Positions 33,371-40,618 of a DNA stretch of 40,618 nt are shown here, one piece after another. Below the pieces are notes generated by a model. It saw only the letters and a program-made list of their open reading frames with translations. It was not told where the DNA came from and ran no database searches. A program made the position numbers and the translations under genes. Each line of letters starts with the position of its first letter. The stretch's first letter is position 1. Origin of the DNA: Pseudonocardiales bacterium (lineage in GTDB: Bacteria; Actinomycetota; Actinomycetes; Mycobacteriales; Pseudonocardiaceae); the NCBI GenBank assembly GCA_019243635.1, contig JAFAUB010000053.1, positions 1-40,618 on the forward strand, written 5' to 3'.

Positions 33371-33805
33371 TCAACCATCCGCGATCGCCAGCAACGCCCT
33401 GGCCGCCAGCCGGTAGCCGAGCGAGCCGAGACCGACGATCACCCCGCTGGCCAGGGGGGCGAGCACTGACTCGTGGCGGAACCGCTCCCGGGCCCAGACG
33501 TTGGACAGGTGCACCTCGATCCAGGGCCGGGGGTAGTTGGCCAGCGCGTCGCGCAGGCTCCAGCCCGCGATCATCAGGGCGCCTGGGTTGATGATGGCTC
33601 CCACCGTGTCGTAGCTGTCCTGGATCATGCGGACCAGCTCGCCTTCGCCGTCGTGCTGGAACGAGCGGACCTTCCACTCCCGGTCGGAAACCTCCTCGCT
33701 GACGGTGTTCTCGATGTCGGCCAGCGTGTCCGTACCGTACAGCTGCGGCTCACGCCGGCCGAGTATGCCCAGATTGGGGCCGTTCATCAAGAGTAGTTCA
33801 TCCAC
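33371..33805 (-). CDS. rifJ: Aminodehydroquinate dehydratase (type II, RifJ type)
   Basis: This 144-residue type II dehydroquinase-fold enzyme converts 5-deoxy-5-amino-3-dehydroquinate to aminodehydroshikimate on the way to AHBA. Marks are LLLMNGPNLGILGRREPQLYG with catalytic Tyr23, FQHDGEGELVRMI, INPGALMIAGWSLRDAL and EVHLSN with the catalytic histidine. The segment NPGALMIAGWS, in place of the usual NPGAYTHTSIA, fits the amino-shikimate branch better than shikimate AroQ. The GTG at 33805 is favoured because AGGTGAGG is upstream; GTG at 33817 is possible. It is divergent from AHBA synthase. A housekeeping aroQ is the alternative. Confidence 0.85.
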   Translation of the reverse strand: MDELLLMNGPNLGILGRREPQLYGTDTLADIENTVSEEVSDREWKVRSFQHDGEGELVRMIQDSYDTVGAIINPGALMIAGWSLRDALANYPRPWIEVHLSNVWARERFRHESVLAPLASGVIVGLGSLGYRLAARALLAIADG

Positions 33806-33912
33806 CGGGCACCTCACCTACTGAAGCGGTTGGGAACGGCGAAGCAAAGCACGACGGAGCGATTATCGCAGGTTTTCGGGGGATGGTGGGTCACCGGTGT
33901 CGTTGTCGTGAA

Positions 33913-33941
33913 TAAGGGGGAGCTGAGGGGGTGCTAGGGGG
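33913..33941 (+). promoter_or_regulatory. Three G5 repeats at 11-bp period upstream of AHBA synthase
   Basis: TAAGGGGG (33913), TGAGGGGG (33924) and TAGGGGG (33935) start exactly 11 bp apart, one helical turn, and end 79 bp before the AHBA synthase ATG. A matching pair lies upstream of the PKS at 37140-37158. Such spacing suggests an operator for a pathway activator binding on one DNA face, for example of LAL/LuxR or SARP type. Confidence 0.5.
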
Positions 33942-34020
33942 TTGGGGTCGGTCGGCTCCACCGGTAACGTCCCGAGTCGGCGCATTCCCTCCTACTCGGG
34001 TTGAATGAGAGTGGACAACC

Positions 34021-35187
34021 ATGAGTGTTGACTCGCAACAGGTGCTGGAGTTTCCTCCGTGGCCCCAGTTCGGAGCCGAGGAACGGACCGGACTGATCCG
34101 CGCGCTGGAGCAAGGGGAATGGTGGCGCGTGACCGGCACCGAGGTCGACACGTTCGAGCGGGAGTTCGCCGAGCACCACGGTGCCGAGCACGCGTTGGCG
34201 GTCACCACCGGGACGCACGCGCTGGAACTGGCCCTGGAGGTCCTCGGGGTCCGCCGGGGCACCGAGGTCATCGTCCCGGCGTTCACGTTCATCTCCTCCT
34301 CGCAGGCGGCACAGCGGCTGGGTGCGGTCGCGGTGCCGGTGGACGTCGACCCGGACACCTACTGCATCGACGTGTCCGCCGCCGAAGCCGCGATCGGCCC
34401 GAACACCCGCGCGATCATGCCTGTGCACATGGCAGGTCAGGTCGCCGATATGGACGCGTTGGCGAAACTGTCGGTGGACTCCGGCATTCCGCTGCTCCAG
34501 GACGCGGCGCACGCCCACGGCGCGCGGTGGCAGGGCAAGAGGGTCGGCGAGTTGGGTTCGGTCGCGGTGTTCAGCTTCCAGAACGGGAAGCTGATGACGG
34601 CGGGTGAGGGGGGCGCTGTACTGTTTCCCGACGCCGAGCAGTACGAAGAGGCCTTCGTGCGGCACACCTGTGGGCGTCCACGCGGTGACCGGGGCTACTT
34701 CCACACCCTCGCGGGGTCGAACTTTCGGCTCACCGAGTTCTCCGCCGCCGTGCTGCGTGCCCAACTGTCCCGGCTGGACGAGCAGATCGCCGTGCGTGAG
34801 CGGCGTTGGCCGGTGCTGACCGCTCTGTTGGCTGAGCTGCCAGGGGTGCTGCCCCAGGGCCGCGACCAGCGGTGCGACCGCAATCCGCACTACATGGCGA
34901 TGTTTCGGGTTCCCGGTATCGGCGAGCGGCGGCGTGCCGCGCTCGTCGACGCCCTCGTTCGGCGGGGAATCCCGGCCTTCGTCGCCTTCCGCGCGGTCTA
35001 CCGTACCGACGCCTTCTGGGAGACCGGGGCGCCGGAGGTGTCAGTGGACCAGCTCGCTCGTCGCTGCCCCCACTCCGAGGCACTGAGTCAGGACTGTGTG
35101 TGGCTGCACCATCGCGTGTTGTTGGGTAGCGAGGCGCAGATGTACGAGATCGTGTCTGTGTTGGCCGACGTTCTCGCCACCTCGTGA
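34021..35187 (+). CDS. rifK: 3-amino-5-hydroxybenzoate (AHBA) synthase
   Basis: This 388-residue PLP enzyme of the DegT/DnrJ/EryC1 fold aromatises aminodehydroshikimate to AHBA, the starter of ansamycins. It is closely patterned on RifK: an N-terminal FPPWPQFGAEE, GEWWRVTGTEV, VTTGTHALELAL, QDAAHAHGA and the PLP-binding Lys190 in FSFQNGKLMTAGEGG. The GCRP-type loop (HTCGRPRGDRGY) follows. Length equals the RifK family. AHBA synthase is the accepted marker gene for ansamycin and mitomycin-type clusters; the following PKS makes this an ansamycin. The stop overlaps the next start (GTGA). In other pathways the same protein may act with RifL as a transaminase. Confidence 0.95.
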   Translation: MSVDSQQVLEFPPWPQFGAEERTGLIRALEQGEWWRVTGTEVDTFEREFAEHHGAEHALAVTTGTHALELALEVLGVRRGTEVIVPAFTFISSSQAAQRLGAVAVPVDVDPDTYCIDVSAAEAAIGPNTRAIMPVHMAGQVADMDALAKLSVDSGIPLLQDAAHAHGARWQGKRVGELGSVAVFSFQNGKLMTAGEGGAVLFPDAEQYEEAFVRHTCGRPRGDRGYFHTLAGSNFRLTEFSAAVLRAQLSRLDEQIAVRERRWPVLTALLAELPGVLPQGRDQRCDRNPHYMAMFRVPGIGERRRAALVDALVRRGIPAFVAFRAVYRTDAFWETGAPEVSVDQLARRCPHSEALSQDCVWLHHRVLLGSEAQMYEIVSVLADVLATS

Positions 35188-36368
35188 CACTCCGCGTCGC
35201 CATCGTCGGACTGGGATGGGCGGCACAGTCGATCTGGCTGCCTCAGCTCAGGCAGCACCCAGCCTTCGCGGTGACGGCGGTGGTGGATCCCCATCCGGTC
35301 GCCCTGGCGAGCTTCGCCCGCCAGGGGAGTGAAAGCCAGGGGAGCGACATCCGGGTGCTCGCCGACGTCGACGAGCTGCCGGCGGGCTCGGTCGACCTCG
35401 TGGTCGTCGCGGTGCCCAACCACCTGCACTGCGCCGTCGGCTGCCGGTTGCTGGCCAAGGGTCTCCCGGTCTTCCTGGAGAAGCCGGTGTGTCTGAGCTC
35501 GGGTGAGGCCGACCGGTTGGCCGCCGCGGAGCACTCTGGAGGCGCTGTGCTGCTGGCGGGCAGCGCCACCAGGTACCGGACCGACGTCCGTGCCCTGCAC
35601 AGCCTCGCCACGACACTGGGACGGATCCGGCACGTCGAGCTGGCCTGGGTTCGCGCCAGAGGCGTGCCGGACGCCGGCGGCTGGTTCACCCGTCGACGGC
35701 TCGCCGGCGGAGGCGCGTTGGTCGACCTCGGTTGGCACCTGCTCGACGCGGTCTCACCGCTGCTGGAGTCCATCACTTTCGACCAGGTGGTGGGAACCGT
35801 CTCGGCCGACTTCGTCGACAACCCCGACTGTCGAGCGGTGTGGCGACAGGACCACGCGGCGAGGCCCCGGTGCGGAGATCACGGTGACGTCGAGGACACC
35901 GCACGCGGTTTTCTGGTCACCGAGGACGGGGTGGGGGTCGTCCTCCGCGCGAGCTGGGCCTCTCACGAGGCCCGCGACGTTACCATGATCAAGATCGAGG
36001 GCACCGCCGGCACAGCCACCCTGTGCTGCACGTTCGGGTTCAGCCCCGATCGCCGGCGCGGCTCGACGTTGGTGCACACCCGAGACGGCGACAGTGCGCC
36101 GGTGGCCGTGACCGATGAGCCGATCGGTACCGAGTACCGCCGGCAGCTCGACCACCTCTCGTCGCTGCTGGCCGATCCGGCCAGCAGGGGCCGTGCGATC
36201 CAGGAGGCCCGCTGGATCATCGGGGCCATCGAACGCGTCTACGAGTCGGCCCGGCTCAGCGGGGCTCGCCTGCGGGACGAGTCGGCTCGGCTCAGCGGGG
36301 CTCGCCTGCGGGACGAATCGGTGAACCCCCCATGCCGTCAGGGAGCACACTCATGGAAACCGAGCTGA
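35184..36368 (+). CDS. rifL: Gfo/Idh/MocA oxidoreductase (RifL type)
   Basis: This 394-residue NAD(P)-dependent oxidoreductase has the Rossmann motif VAIVGLGWAAQS (5-16), AVPNHLHC, Glu99-Lys100-Pro101 of the family and the C-terminal catalytic region around GALVDLGWHLLDA. In the AHBA pathway RifL oxidises UDP-glucose to the 3-keto sugar and works with AHBA synthase to make the kanosamine precursor. It starts with GTG overlapping the rifK stop by four bases. The last 40 residues include a 12-residue unit (ESARLSGARLRD) repeated in tandem from a 36-bp DNA duplication, and they extend over the start of the phosphatase gene. Confidence 0.9.
   Translation: MTLRVAIVGLGWAAQSIWLPQLRQHPAFAVTAVVDPHPVALASFARQGSESQGSDIRVLADVDELPAGSVDLVVVAVPNHLHCAVGCRLLAKGLPVFLEKPVCLSSGEADRLAAAEHSGGAVLLAGSATRYRTDVRALHSLATTLGRIRHVELAWVRARGVPDAGGWFTRRRLAGGGALVDLGWHLLDAVSPLLESITFDQVVGTVSADFVDNPDCRAVWRQDHAARPRCGDHGDVEDTARGFLVTEDGVGVVLRASWASHEARDVTMIKIEGTAGTATLCCTFGFSPDRRRGSTLVHTRDGDSAPVAVTDEPIGTEYRRQLDHLSSLLADPASRGRAIQEARWIIGAIERVYESARLSGARLRDESARLSGARLRDESVNPPCRQGAHSWKPS
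36243..36314 (+). repeat. 36-bp tandem duplication inside rifL
   Basis: Units 36243-36278 and 36279-36314 differ at one base and encode the same 12 residues, keeping the frame. It looks like a recent in-frame duplication in the C-terminal tail. Confidence 0.85.
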
Positions 36369-37048
36369 GCAGGGCACCGATCCCGATGCTCGCCACCGCC
36401 CGTCGTCAGCCGCGTGCGGTGATCTTCGACCTGGACGGTGTGCTGGTCAACAGCTTCGAGGTCATGAAAGAGGCGTTCACGGTCGCCTACGCCGAGGTTG
36501 TCGGTCCCGGTCGGCCGCCGTTCGCGGAGTACAGCCGCCATCTGGGACGTTACTTCCCCGACATCATGCGGATCATGGGGCTGCCGCCGGAGATGGAAGC
36601 GCCGTTCGTCAGGGAGAGCTACCGGCTCGCCCACCGGGTGACCCTCTTCGACGGCGTGGTCGACACGGTCCGGACGCTGCGTGAACACGGGCTCCGTCTC
36701 GCGGTCGCCACCGGCAAGAGCGGCCCTCGCGCCCGGTCGCTACTCGCCCAGCTCCGCGTGCTCTCGCTGTTCCACCATGTGATCGGCTCCGACGAGGTGG
36801 CTCGTCCCAAGCCCGCGCCCGACATCGTGCTGCACGCGCTGGCCCGGCTCGGGGTGTCGCCGCAAGACGCGGTGATGATCGGGGACGCGGTGACCGATCT
36901 GGTCAGTGCCAGTTCGGCCGGCGTCACCGCTGTCGCCGCCGTATGGGGCGAGACCGACGAGGCCGAGCTGGTCCGCGCACAACCCGACGCCGTGTTGCGA
37001 GAGCCGGGCGAACTGCTGTCCTGGTGCCTGACGGTCGGTTCCCACTGA
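36353..37048 (+). CDS. rifM: HAD-family phosphatase (RifM type)
   Basis: This 231-residue haloacid-dehalogenase phosphatase has the nucleophile and acid Asp26/Asp28 in IFDLDGVLVNS, ATGKSG for motif II, the motif III Lys in ARPKPAPD and MIGDAVTD for motif IV. A cap domain occupies residues 40-105. In AHBA biosynthesis RifM dephosphorylates a sugar phosphate on the route to kanosamine. The ATG at 36353 is favoured by AGGGAG seven bases upstream, giving a 16-bp overlap with rifL and a length like RifM. The seven-codon-earlier ATG has no such site. The last of the three-gene rifKLM operon. Confidence 0.9.
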   Translation: METELSRAPIPMLATARRQPRAVIFDLDGVLVNSFEVMKEAFTVAYAEVVGPGRPPFAEYSRHLGRYFPDIMRIMGLPPEMEAPFVRESYRLAHRVTLFDGVVDTVRTLREHGLRLAVATGKSGPRARSLLAQLRVLSLFHHVIGSDEVARPKPAPDIVLHALARLGVSPQDAVMIGDAVTDLVSASSAGVTAVAAVWGETDEAELVRAQPDAVLREPGELLSWCLTVGSH

Positions 37049-37139
37049 CGCCCGAATTCATTTCTCCCTCGTGTACCGCGTCAATGGCGATGTCCCGATG
37101 TCGTTCGCTTATGTTCTGTCAGAGAAGACAGGGAAGGCG

Positions 37140-37158
37140 TAGGGGGTTGTTAGGGGGG
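37140..37158 (+). promoter_or_regulatory. Two G5 repeats at 11-bp period upstream of the PKS
   Basis: TAGGGGG begins at 37140 and again, as TAGGGGGG, at 37151, an exact 11-bp step, 67 bp before the PKS ATG. It repeats the pattern and distance found upstream of AHBA synthase, suggesting one activator controls starter supply and PKS together. Confidence 0.5.
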
Positions 37159-37225
37159 TCTTTATCGGCATTTCTGGGTGAGGCTGTGATCCGGGTGGTG
37201 CCTGTCTGACGGAGAGTGTGGTGAC

Positions 37226-40200
37226 ATGCTACGTACCGACTTGATCCGGCCGATGTCCGAACTGCTGGTCGCGCACGCCGGCCATTTCGGTGACAAGGTC
37301 GCCTACCGAGACGGACGGCGGAGCGTGAGCTACGCCGAGCTGGAGCGGCGCACCCGGCGACTCGCCGGGCACCTGGCCCGGCTCCGCCTCCAACCCGGCG
37401 ACCGGGCGGCGATCTGCCTCGGCAACCGCGTGGAGATGGTGGAGAGCTACCTCGCCATCACCCGGGCCAGCGCCATCGGAGTGCCGATCAACCCGCGTGC
37501 CACCGATGCCGAGCTGGCCTACCTCCTCGATGACAGCGGGGCCACGGTAGTGATCACCGATCAGGCGCACGTCGACCAGCTGCGCCGGCTGCCGGCGAAG
37601 CGCTCGCACCTGAGCGTTGTGGTGACCGATGAGGCCACCGCAAGCGCTGAGACCCCCGTCGGCTTCTCCTCGTACGCGGCTTTCACCACGACCGAGCCGG
37701 TCACCCCCGCTCGGGACGACCTCGCGCTCGACGACCTCGCGTGGATGCTCTACACCTCGGGTACGACCGGTCGACCCAAGGGCGTGCTATCCACCCAGCG
37801 CAACTGCCTCTGGTCGGTGGCGGCCTGCTACGTGCCCGTTCCCGGGCTGTCGGCGACCGATCGGGTTCTGTGGCCACTTCCGCTGTTCCACAGTCTCTCC
37901 CACATCGCCTGCGTGCTGGCCGTCACCGCGGTCGGCGCGACCGCCCGGATCGTCGACGGCTACTCGGCGCAGGACGTTCTCGAGGCACTGAGCGAGGAAC
38001 GCTCGACCTTCCTCGCCGGTGTCCCGACCATGTACCACCACCTCGTGCGAGCGGCGCGCGAGAAGGGCTTCCGGGCGCCGGAGCTGCGGATGGGCCTGGT
38101 CGGCGGAGCGGTCACCACGGCGGCGCTGCGGAGCGCCTTCGAGGACACCTTCGGTGTTCCGCTGCTCGACGCCTACGGCAGCACGGAGACATGCGGTTCC
38201 ATCACGGTGAACTGGCCGACCGGTGCCCGGGTCGAAGGGTCGTGCGGACTGCCGGTGCCCGGTCTCGGCGTGCGGCTCGTGGACTCCGACAGCGGCCTTG
38301 ACGTCGGCGTCGGCCGGGAGGGCGAGGTCTGGGTCAACGGGCCGAACGTCATGGTCGGCTACCACAACCAGCCCGAGGACACCGCGGCGGTGATGCGCGA
38401 CGGGTGGTACCGCACCGGCGACCTGGCCCGGCGTGACGAGGCCGGCTACTTCACCATCACCGGCCGGATCAAGGACCTGATCATCCGGGCCGGGGAGAAC
38501 ATCCACCCCGGCGAGGTCGAGGACGTCCTGCGAGTGGTGCCCGGCGTCGTTGATGTGGCGGTCGTCGGCAAGCCGCACGAGGTGTTGGGCGAGGTGCCGG
38601 TCGCGTTCGTGGTCACCGGGGACGGCGGGCTGGACCCGATGCGGGTATTCGCCACCTGCCGCGAGCGGTTGTCGTCCTTCAAGGTGCCGGAGGAGCTCTA
38701 CGAGATCGCGCGCATCCCACGCACCGCTTCCGGCAAGATCACCAGGCACGTGCTGTGGGAGATGCCCGCCCGGCTGCGCGCCTGCGGTGCCGACCACTAC
38801 GAGTCGCTGTTCCGGGTCGACTGGGTCCCGAGGACGCCCGTGACCGCCCCGGCCGTGCTCGGCAACCGATGGGCGATGATCGGCCCGGACGTCTTCGGCC
38901 TGGCGGGTGGGCTGGAAGCCGCGGTTGTCGAGCTGCGGACCTACCCAGACCTGGCGGCGCTGCGGCAGGCTGTCGCGACGGGCTCGAATGCGCCTGATGT
39001 GGCCCTGGTGGCCGCGGCGGTCGACCTTCCCGAGGGCACCGGCTCCGGGGACGCGGTCCGACGGGCCGCCGACGAGTTGTCCCACCAGCTGGACGCCTGG
39101 TCAGCCGAGCCGGGGATGACAGGCTCGCGGCTGGTCGTCGTGAGCCGAGGGGCGGTGGCCACCAGCTCCGAGGAGGACGTCCAGTACCCGGTGCACGCGC
39201 TGTGGGGCTTGGTGCGATGTGCTCAGGCCGAACACCGTGACCGGTTCGTCCTCGTCGACATCGACGCCGACGCCACGCTGTCGGCCACCGCCTTGCCGGC
39301 GGCGGTGTGCTCCGGCGAACCGCAGCTGGCGCTGCGTTCGGGGGTGGCCCTGCTGCCCCGGCTGGCACGGGTGTCCGCGTCCGCCGGCGAGGACACGTGC
39401 GCCCTTCTCGACCCTCGGCGCACGGTGGTGGTCACCGGCGCGGACAGCGCGCGAGGCGCCGCGATCGCCCGGCACCTGGTGGCGGGTTACGGTGCCCGGA
39501 ACCTACTGCTGATCAGTCCGCGCGGGTCCGTGGACGGCACGGCAGCGGCACTCCGGTCGGAGCTGACCGCGCGCGGCGCCAAGGTGATGCTCTCCGCCTG
39601 CGACCCCGCCGACCGACATGCCCTGGCGTCCGTGCTCGCCAAGCACGGACGGCCACTGACAGCGGTGGTCCACACCCAGAGCGATCCGGAGCGCATCCTG
39701 GAATCCACTGTGGATGGTGCGCTGAACCTGCACGAGCTGACCCGGGGCGCGCAGCTCGCGGCGTTCATCGTGTTCTCCTCGGCGGTAGGCGTCCTCGGCG
39801 CCGCCGGTCAGGGATACGAGGCTGCGGCGGCGACGTTCGTCGACGCGCTCGCCCAGCACCTCCGGGTGGGGGGTCTGCCGGCCTTGTCGTTGGCCTGGGG
39901 ACCATGGGAGCCGGCGAACCAGCTCGCCACCGCGGCACCCGCAGGAACCGGGCAGATGTCCGCTCAGCAGGGCTTGGCCATGTTCGACGGCGCGCGCACC
40001 GTGGACCATGCCGCGCTCGTCGTGACCCGGTTGGATGTCGCGACGTTGCAGGTTCCCGCCGCCATGGGCACCGTCCCGGCGCTGCTGCGCGGCTTGGTTG
40101 ACATCTCTGCGGCGAGCACACCGGACAAGGCGAGCGCGTCGGCGCTACGCCGGCGACTGGCACGGCTGACCGAGCCGGAGCAGCAGCGTGCGCTGGTGGA

Positions 40201-40618
40201 GCTGGTGCGCACCGAGGCCGCGAAGGTACGCGACCTGGACGGACCCGCGACGGTGGGACGTGAGCGCACCTTCAAGGAGCTCGGGTTCACGTCGTCGGCT
40301 GCTGTCGAGCTGCGCAACCGGCTGACCGAGGCCACCGGGCTTCGCCTGCCGGCGACACTGGTCTTCGACCACCCGACGCCGTCGGCGCTCGCACAGCGGC
40401 TTCGGACGGAGCTGCTGGGCATCCCCACACCTCTGGGTGCACCGACGTCTGTTCCTCCGGTGTGTGACGACCCGATCGCGGTTGTGGGGATGGCGTGTCG
40501 GTTCCCGGGTGGGGTGTGCTCGCCGGAGGACCTGTGGCGGTTGGTGGCCGACGGGGTGGACGCGATGTCTGGTTTTCCGGAAGACCGCGGGTGGGACCTG
40601 GCCGGGCTGTACGACCCG
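37226..40618 (+). CDS. Modular type I PKS with AHBA loading module (partial)
   Basis: This is the first 1131 residues of a modular PKS, cut by the window edge. Order: a CoA-ligase/adenylation loading domain (1-510) with YTSGTTGRPKG (176-186), YGSTE (317-321), YRTGDL (395-400) and catalytic Lys504; a KR-like domain (about 535-930); an ACP (about 960-1050) with Ser1023 in LGFTSS; and the start of a KS (1082 onward, PIAVVGMACRFPGG). The KR is dead: the NADPH loop reads TGADSARG, the Lys is Thr, the Tyr position is Glu865 and the Asn position is Ala869. This CL-KR-ACP loading layout is that of RifA-type ansamycin PKSs and activates AHBA. ATG at 37226; stop outside the window. Confidence 0.93.
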   Translation, partial: MLRTDLIRPMSELLVAHAGHFGDKVAYRDGRRSVSYAELERRTRRLAGHLARLRLQPGDRAAICLGNRVEMVESYLAITRASAIGVPINPRATDAELAYLLDDSGATVVITDQAHVDQLRRLPAKRSHLSVVVTDEATASAETPVGFSSYAAFTTTEPVTPARDDLALDDLAWMLYTSGTTGRPKGVLSTQRNCLWSVAACYVPVPGLSATDRVLWPLPLFHSLSHIACVLAVTAVGATARIVDGYSAQDVLEALSEERSTFLAGVPTMYHHLVRAAREKGFRAPELRMGLVGGAVTTAALRSAFEDTFGVPLLDAYGSTETCGSITVNWPTGARVEGSCGLPVPGLGVRLVDSDSGLDVGVGREGEVWVNGPNVMVGYHNQPEDTAAVMRDGWYRTGDLARRDEAGYFTITGRIKDLIIRAGENIHPGEVEDVLRVVPGVVDVAVVGKPHEVLGEVPVAFVVTGDGGLDPMRVFATCRERLSSFKVPEELYEIARIPRTASGKITRHVLWEMPARLRACGADHYESLFRVDWVPRTPVTAPAVLGNRWAMIGPDVFGLAGGLEAAVVELRTYPDLAALRQAVATGSNAPDVALVAAAVDLPEGTGSGDAVRRAADELSHQLDAWSAEPGMTGSRLVVVSRGAVATSSEEDVQYPVHALWGLVRCAQAEHRDRFVLVDIDADATLSATALPAAVCSGEPQLALRSGVALLPRLARVSASAGEDTCALLDPRRTVVVTGADSARGAAIARHLVAGYGARNLLLISPRGSVDGTAAALRSELTARGAKVMLSACDPADRHALASVLAKHGRPLTAVVHTQSDPERILESTVDGALNLHELTRGAQLAAFIVFSSAVGVLGAAGQGYEAAAATFVDALAQHLRVGGLPALSLAWGPWEPANQLATAAPAGTGQMSAQQGLAMFDGARTVDHAALVVTRLDVATLQVPAAMGTVPALLRGLVDISAASTPDKASASALRRRLARLTEPEQQRALVELVRTEAAKVRDLDGPATVGRERTFKELGFTSSAAVELRNRLTEATGLRLPATLVFDHPTPSALAQRLRTELLGIPTPLGAPTSVPPVCDDPIAVVGMACRFPGGVCSPEDLWRLVADGVDAMSGFPEDRGWDLAGLYDP

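Noticed and set aside
33371..33805. Reading the dehydratase as housekeeping AroQ
   Set aside because: The NPGALMIAGWS segment and location next to AHBA synthase fit RifJ better, though the housekeeping role cannot be excluded without a genome search.
1..40618. CRISPR arrays, tRNA and rRNA genes, phage integrases
   Set aside because: None was recognised on either strand. The repeats present are pairs or short tandem units, not arrays.

Overview
The window is high-G+C actinomycete DNA. Evidence: GTG starts with GGAGG-type ribosome sites, very GC-rich third codon positions, rare TTA codons, and a content dominated by polyketide genes. A non-Streptomyces ('rare') actinomycete such as a Pseudonocardiales or Micromonosporales member would fit, but the sequence alone does not fix the genus.

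Layout. (1) 1-5.7 kb holds an AlgI-type MBOAT acyltransferase, a 54-residue membrane protein, a CsbD stress protein, an ammonium transporter with a GlnR-like box, a broken cytochrome P450 and a DedA membrane protein. (2) 5.7-11.7 kb holds a decayed copy of a glycosyltransferase 3' end, an isoaspartyl-type methyltransferase, a 1062-residue methyltransferase-GT2-GT4 fusion and a divergent AlgJ/AlgX-like SGNH protein. With AlgI these suggest an O-acylated surface glycan. (3) 11.7-15.5 kb is a scarred stretch: a transposase remnant, a serine hydrolase with three TTA codons, an SDR and an ORF-less group II intron remnant. (4) 15.5-30.2 kb is an aromatic (type II) polyketide locus. One long minus-strand operon (29060 to 16474, many genes overlapping) encodes a cupin, two methyltransferases, KS-alpha, a chain length factor, ACP, aromatase, an ICMT-like membrane methyltransferase, a PF04199 cyclase, a stand-alone biotin-carboxylase C-terminal domain, a flavin halogenase, an O-methyltransferase, an FAD monooxygenase and another O-methyltransferase. 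A phosphorylation-site-less LuxR response regulator with a TTA codon sits upstream. (5) 30.5-33.2 kb holds a 29-bp perfect palindrome, a PHB-depolymerase-type esterase with its ribbon-helix-helix regulator, and a doubly deleted toxin-antitoxin locus. (6) 33.4 kb to the end is the start of an ansamycin-type cluster: aminodehydroquinate dehydratase (RifJ type), AHBA synthase (RifK), oxidoreductase (RifL), phosphatase (RifM), and the first modular PKS. That PKS has a CoA-ligase loading domain, a dead KR and an ACP, then enters its first KS as the window ends.

How the genes work together. The type II operon has what is needed to build, fold, methylate, oxidise and chlorinate an aromatic polyketide. 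The KS-alpha/CLF pair looks divergent: the CLF has Arg where Gln is normal. The AHBA genes supply the starter that the CoA-ligase domain of the modular PKS loads. The two clusters appear separately controlled. G5 repeats with an 11-bp period occur upstream of both AHBA synthase and the PKS and were not seen upstream of the type II operon. An imperfect 38-39 bp direct repeat lies exactly at the two edges of the type II locus (16418-16456 and 30597-30634), suggesting that this block was inserted or exchanged as a unit beside the ansamycin cluster.
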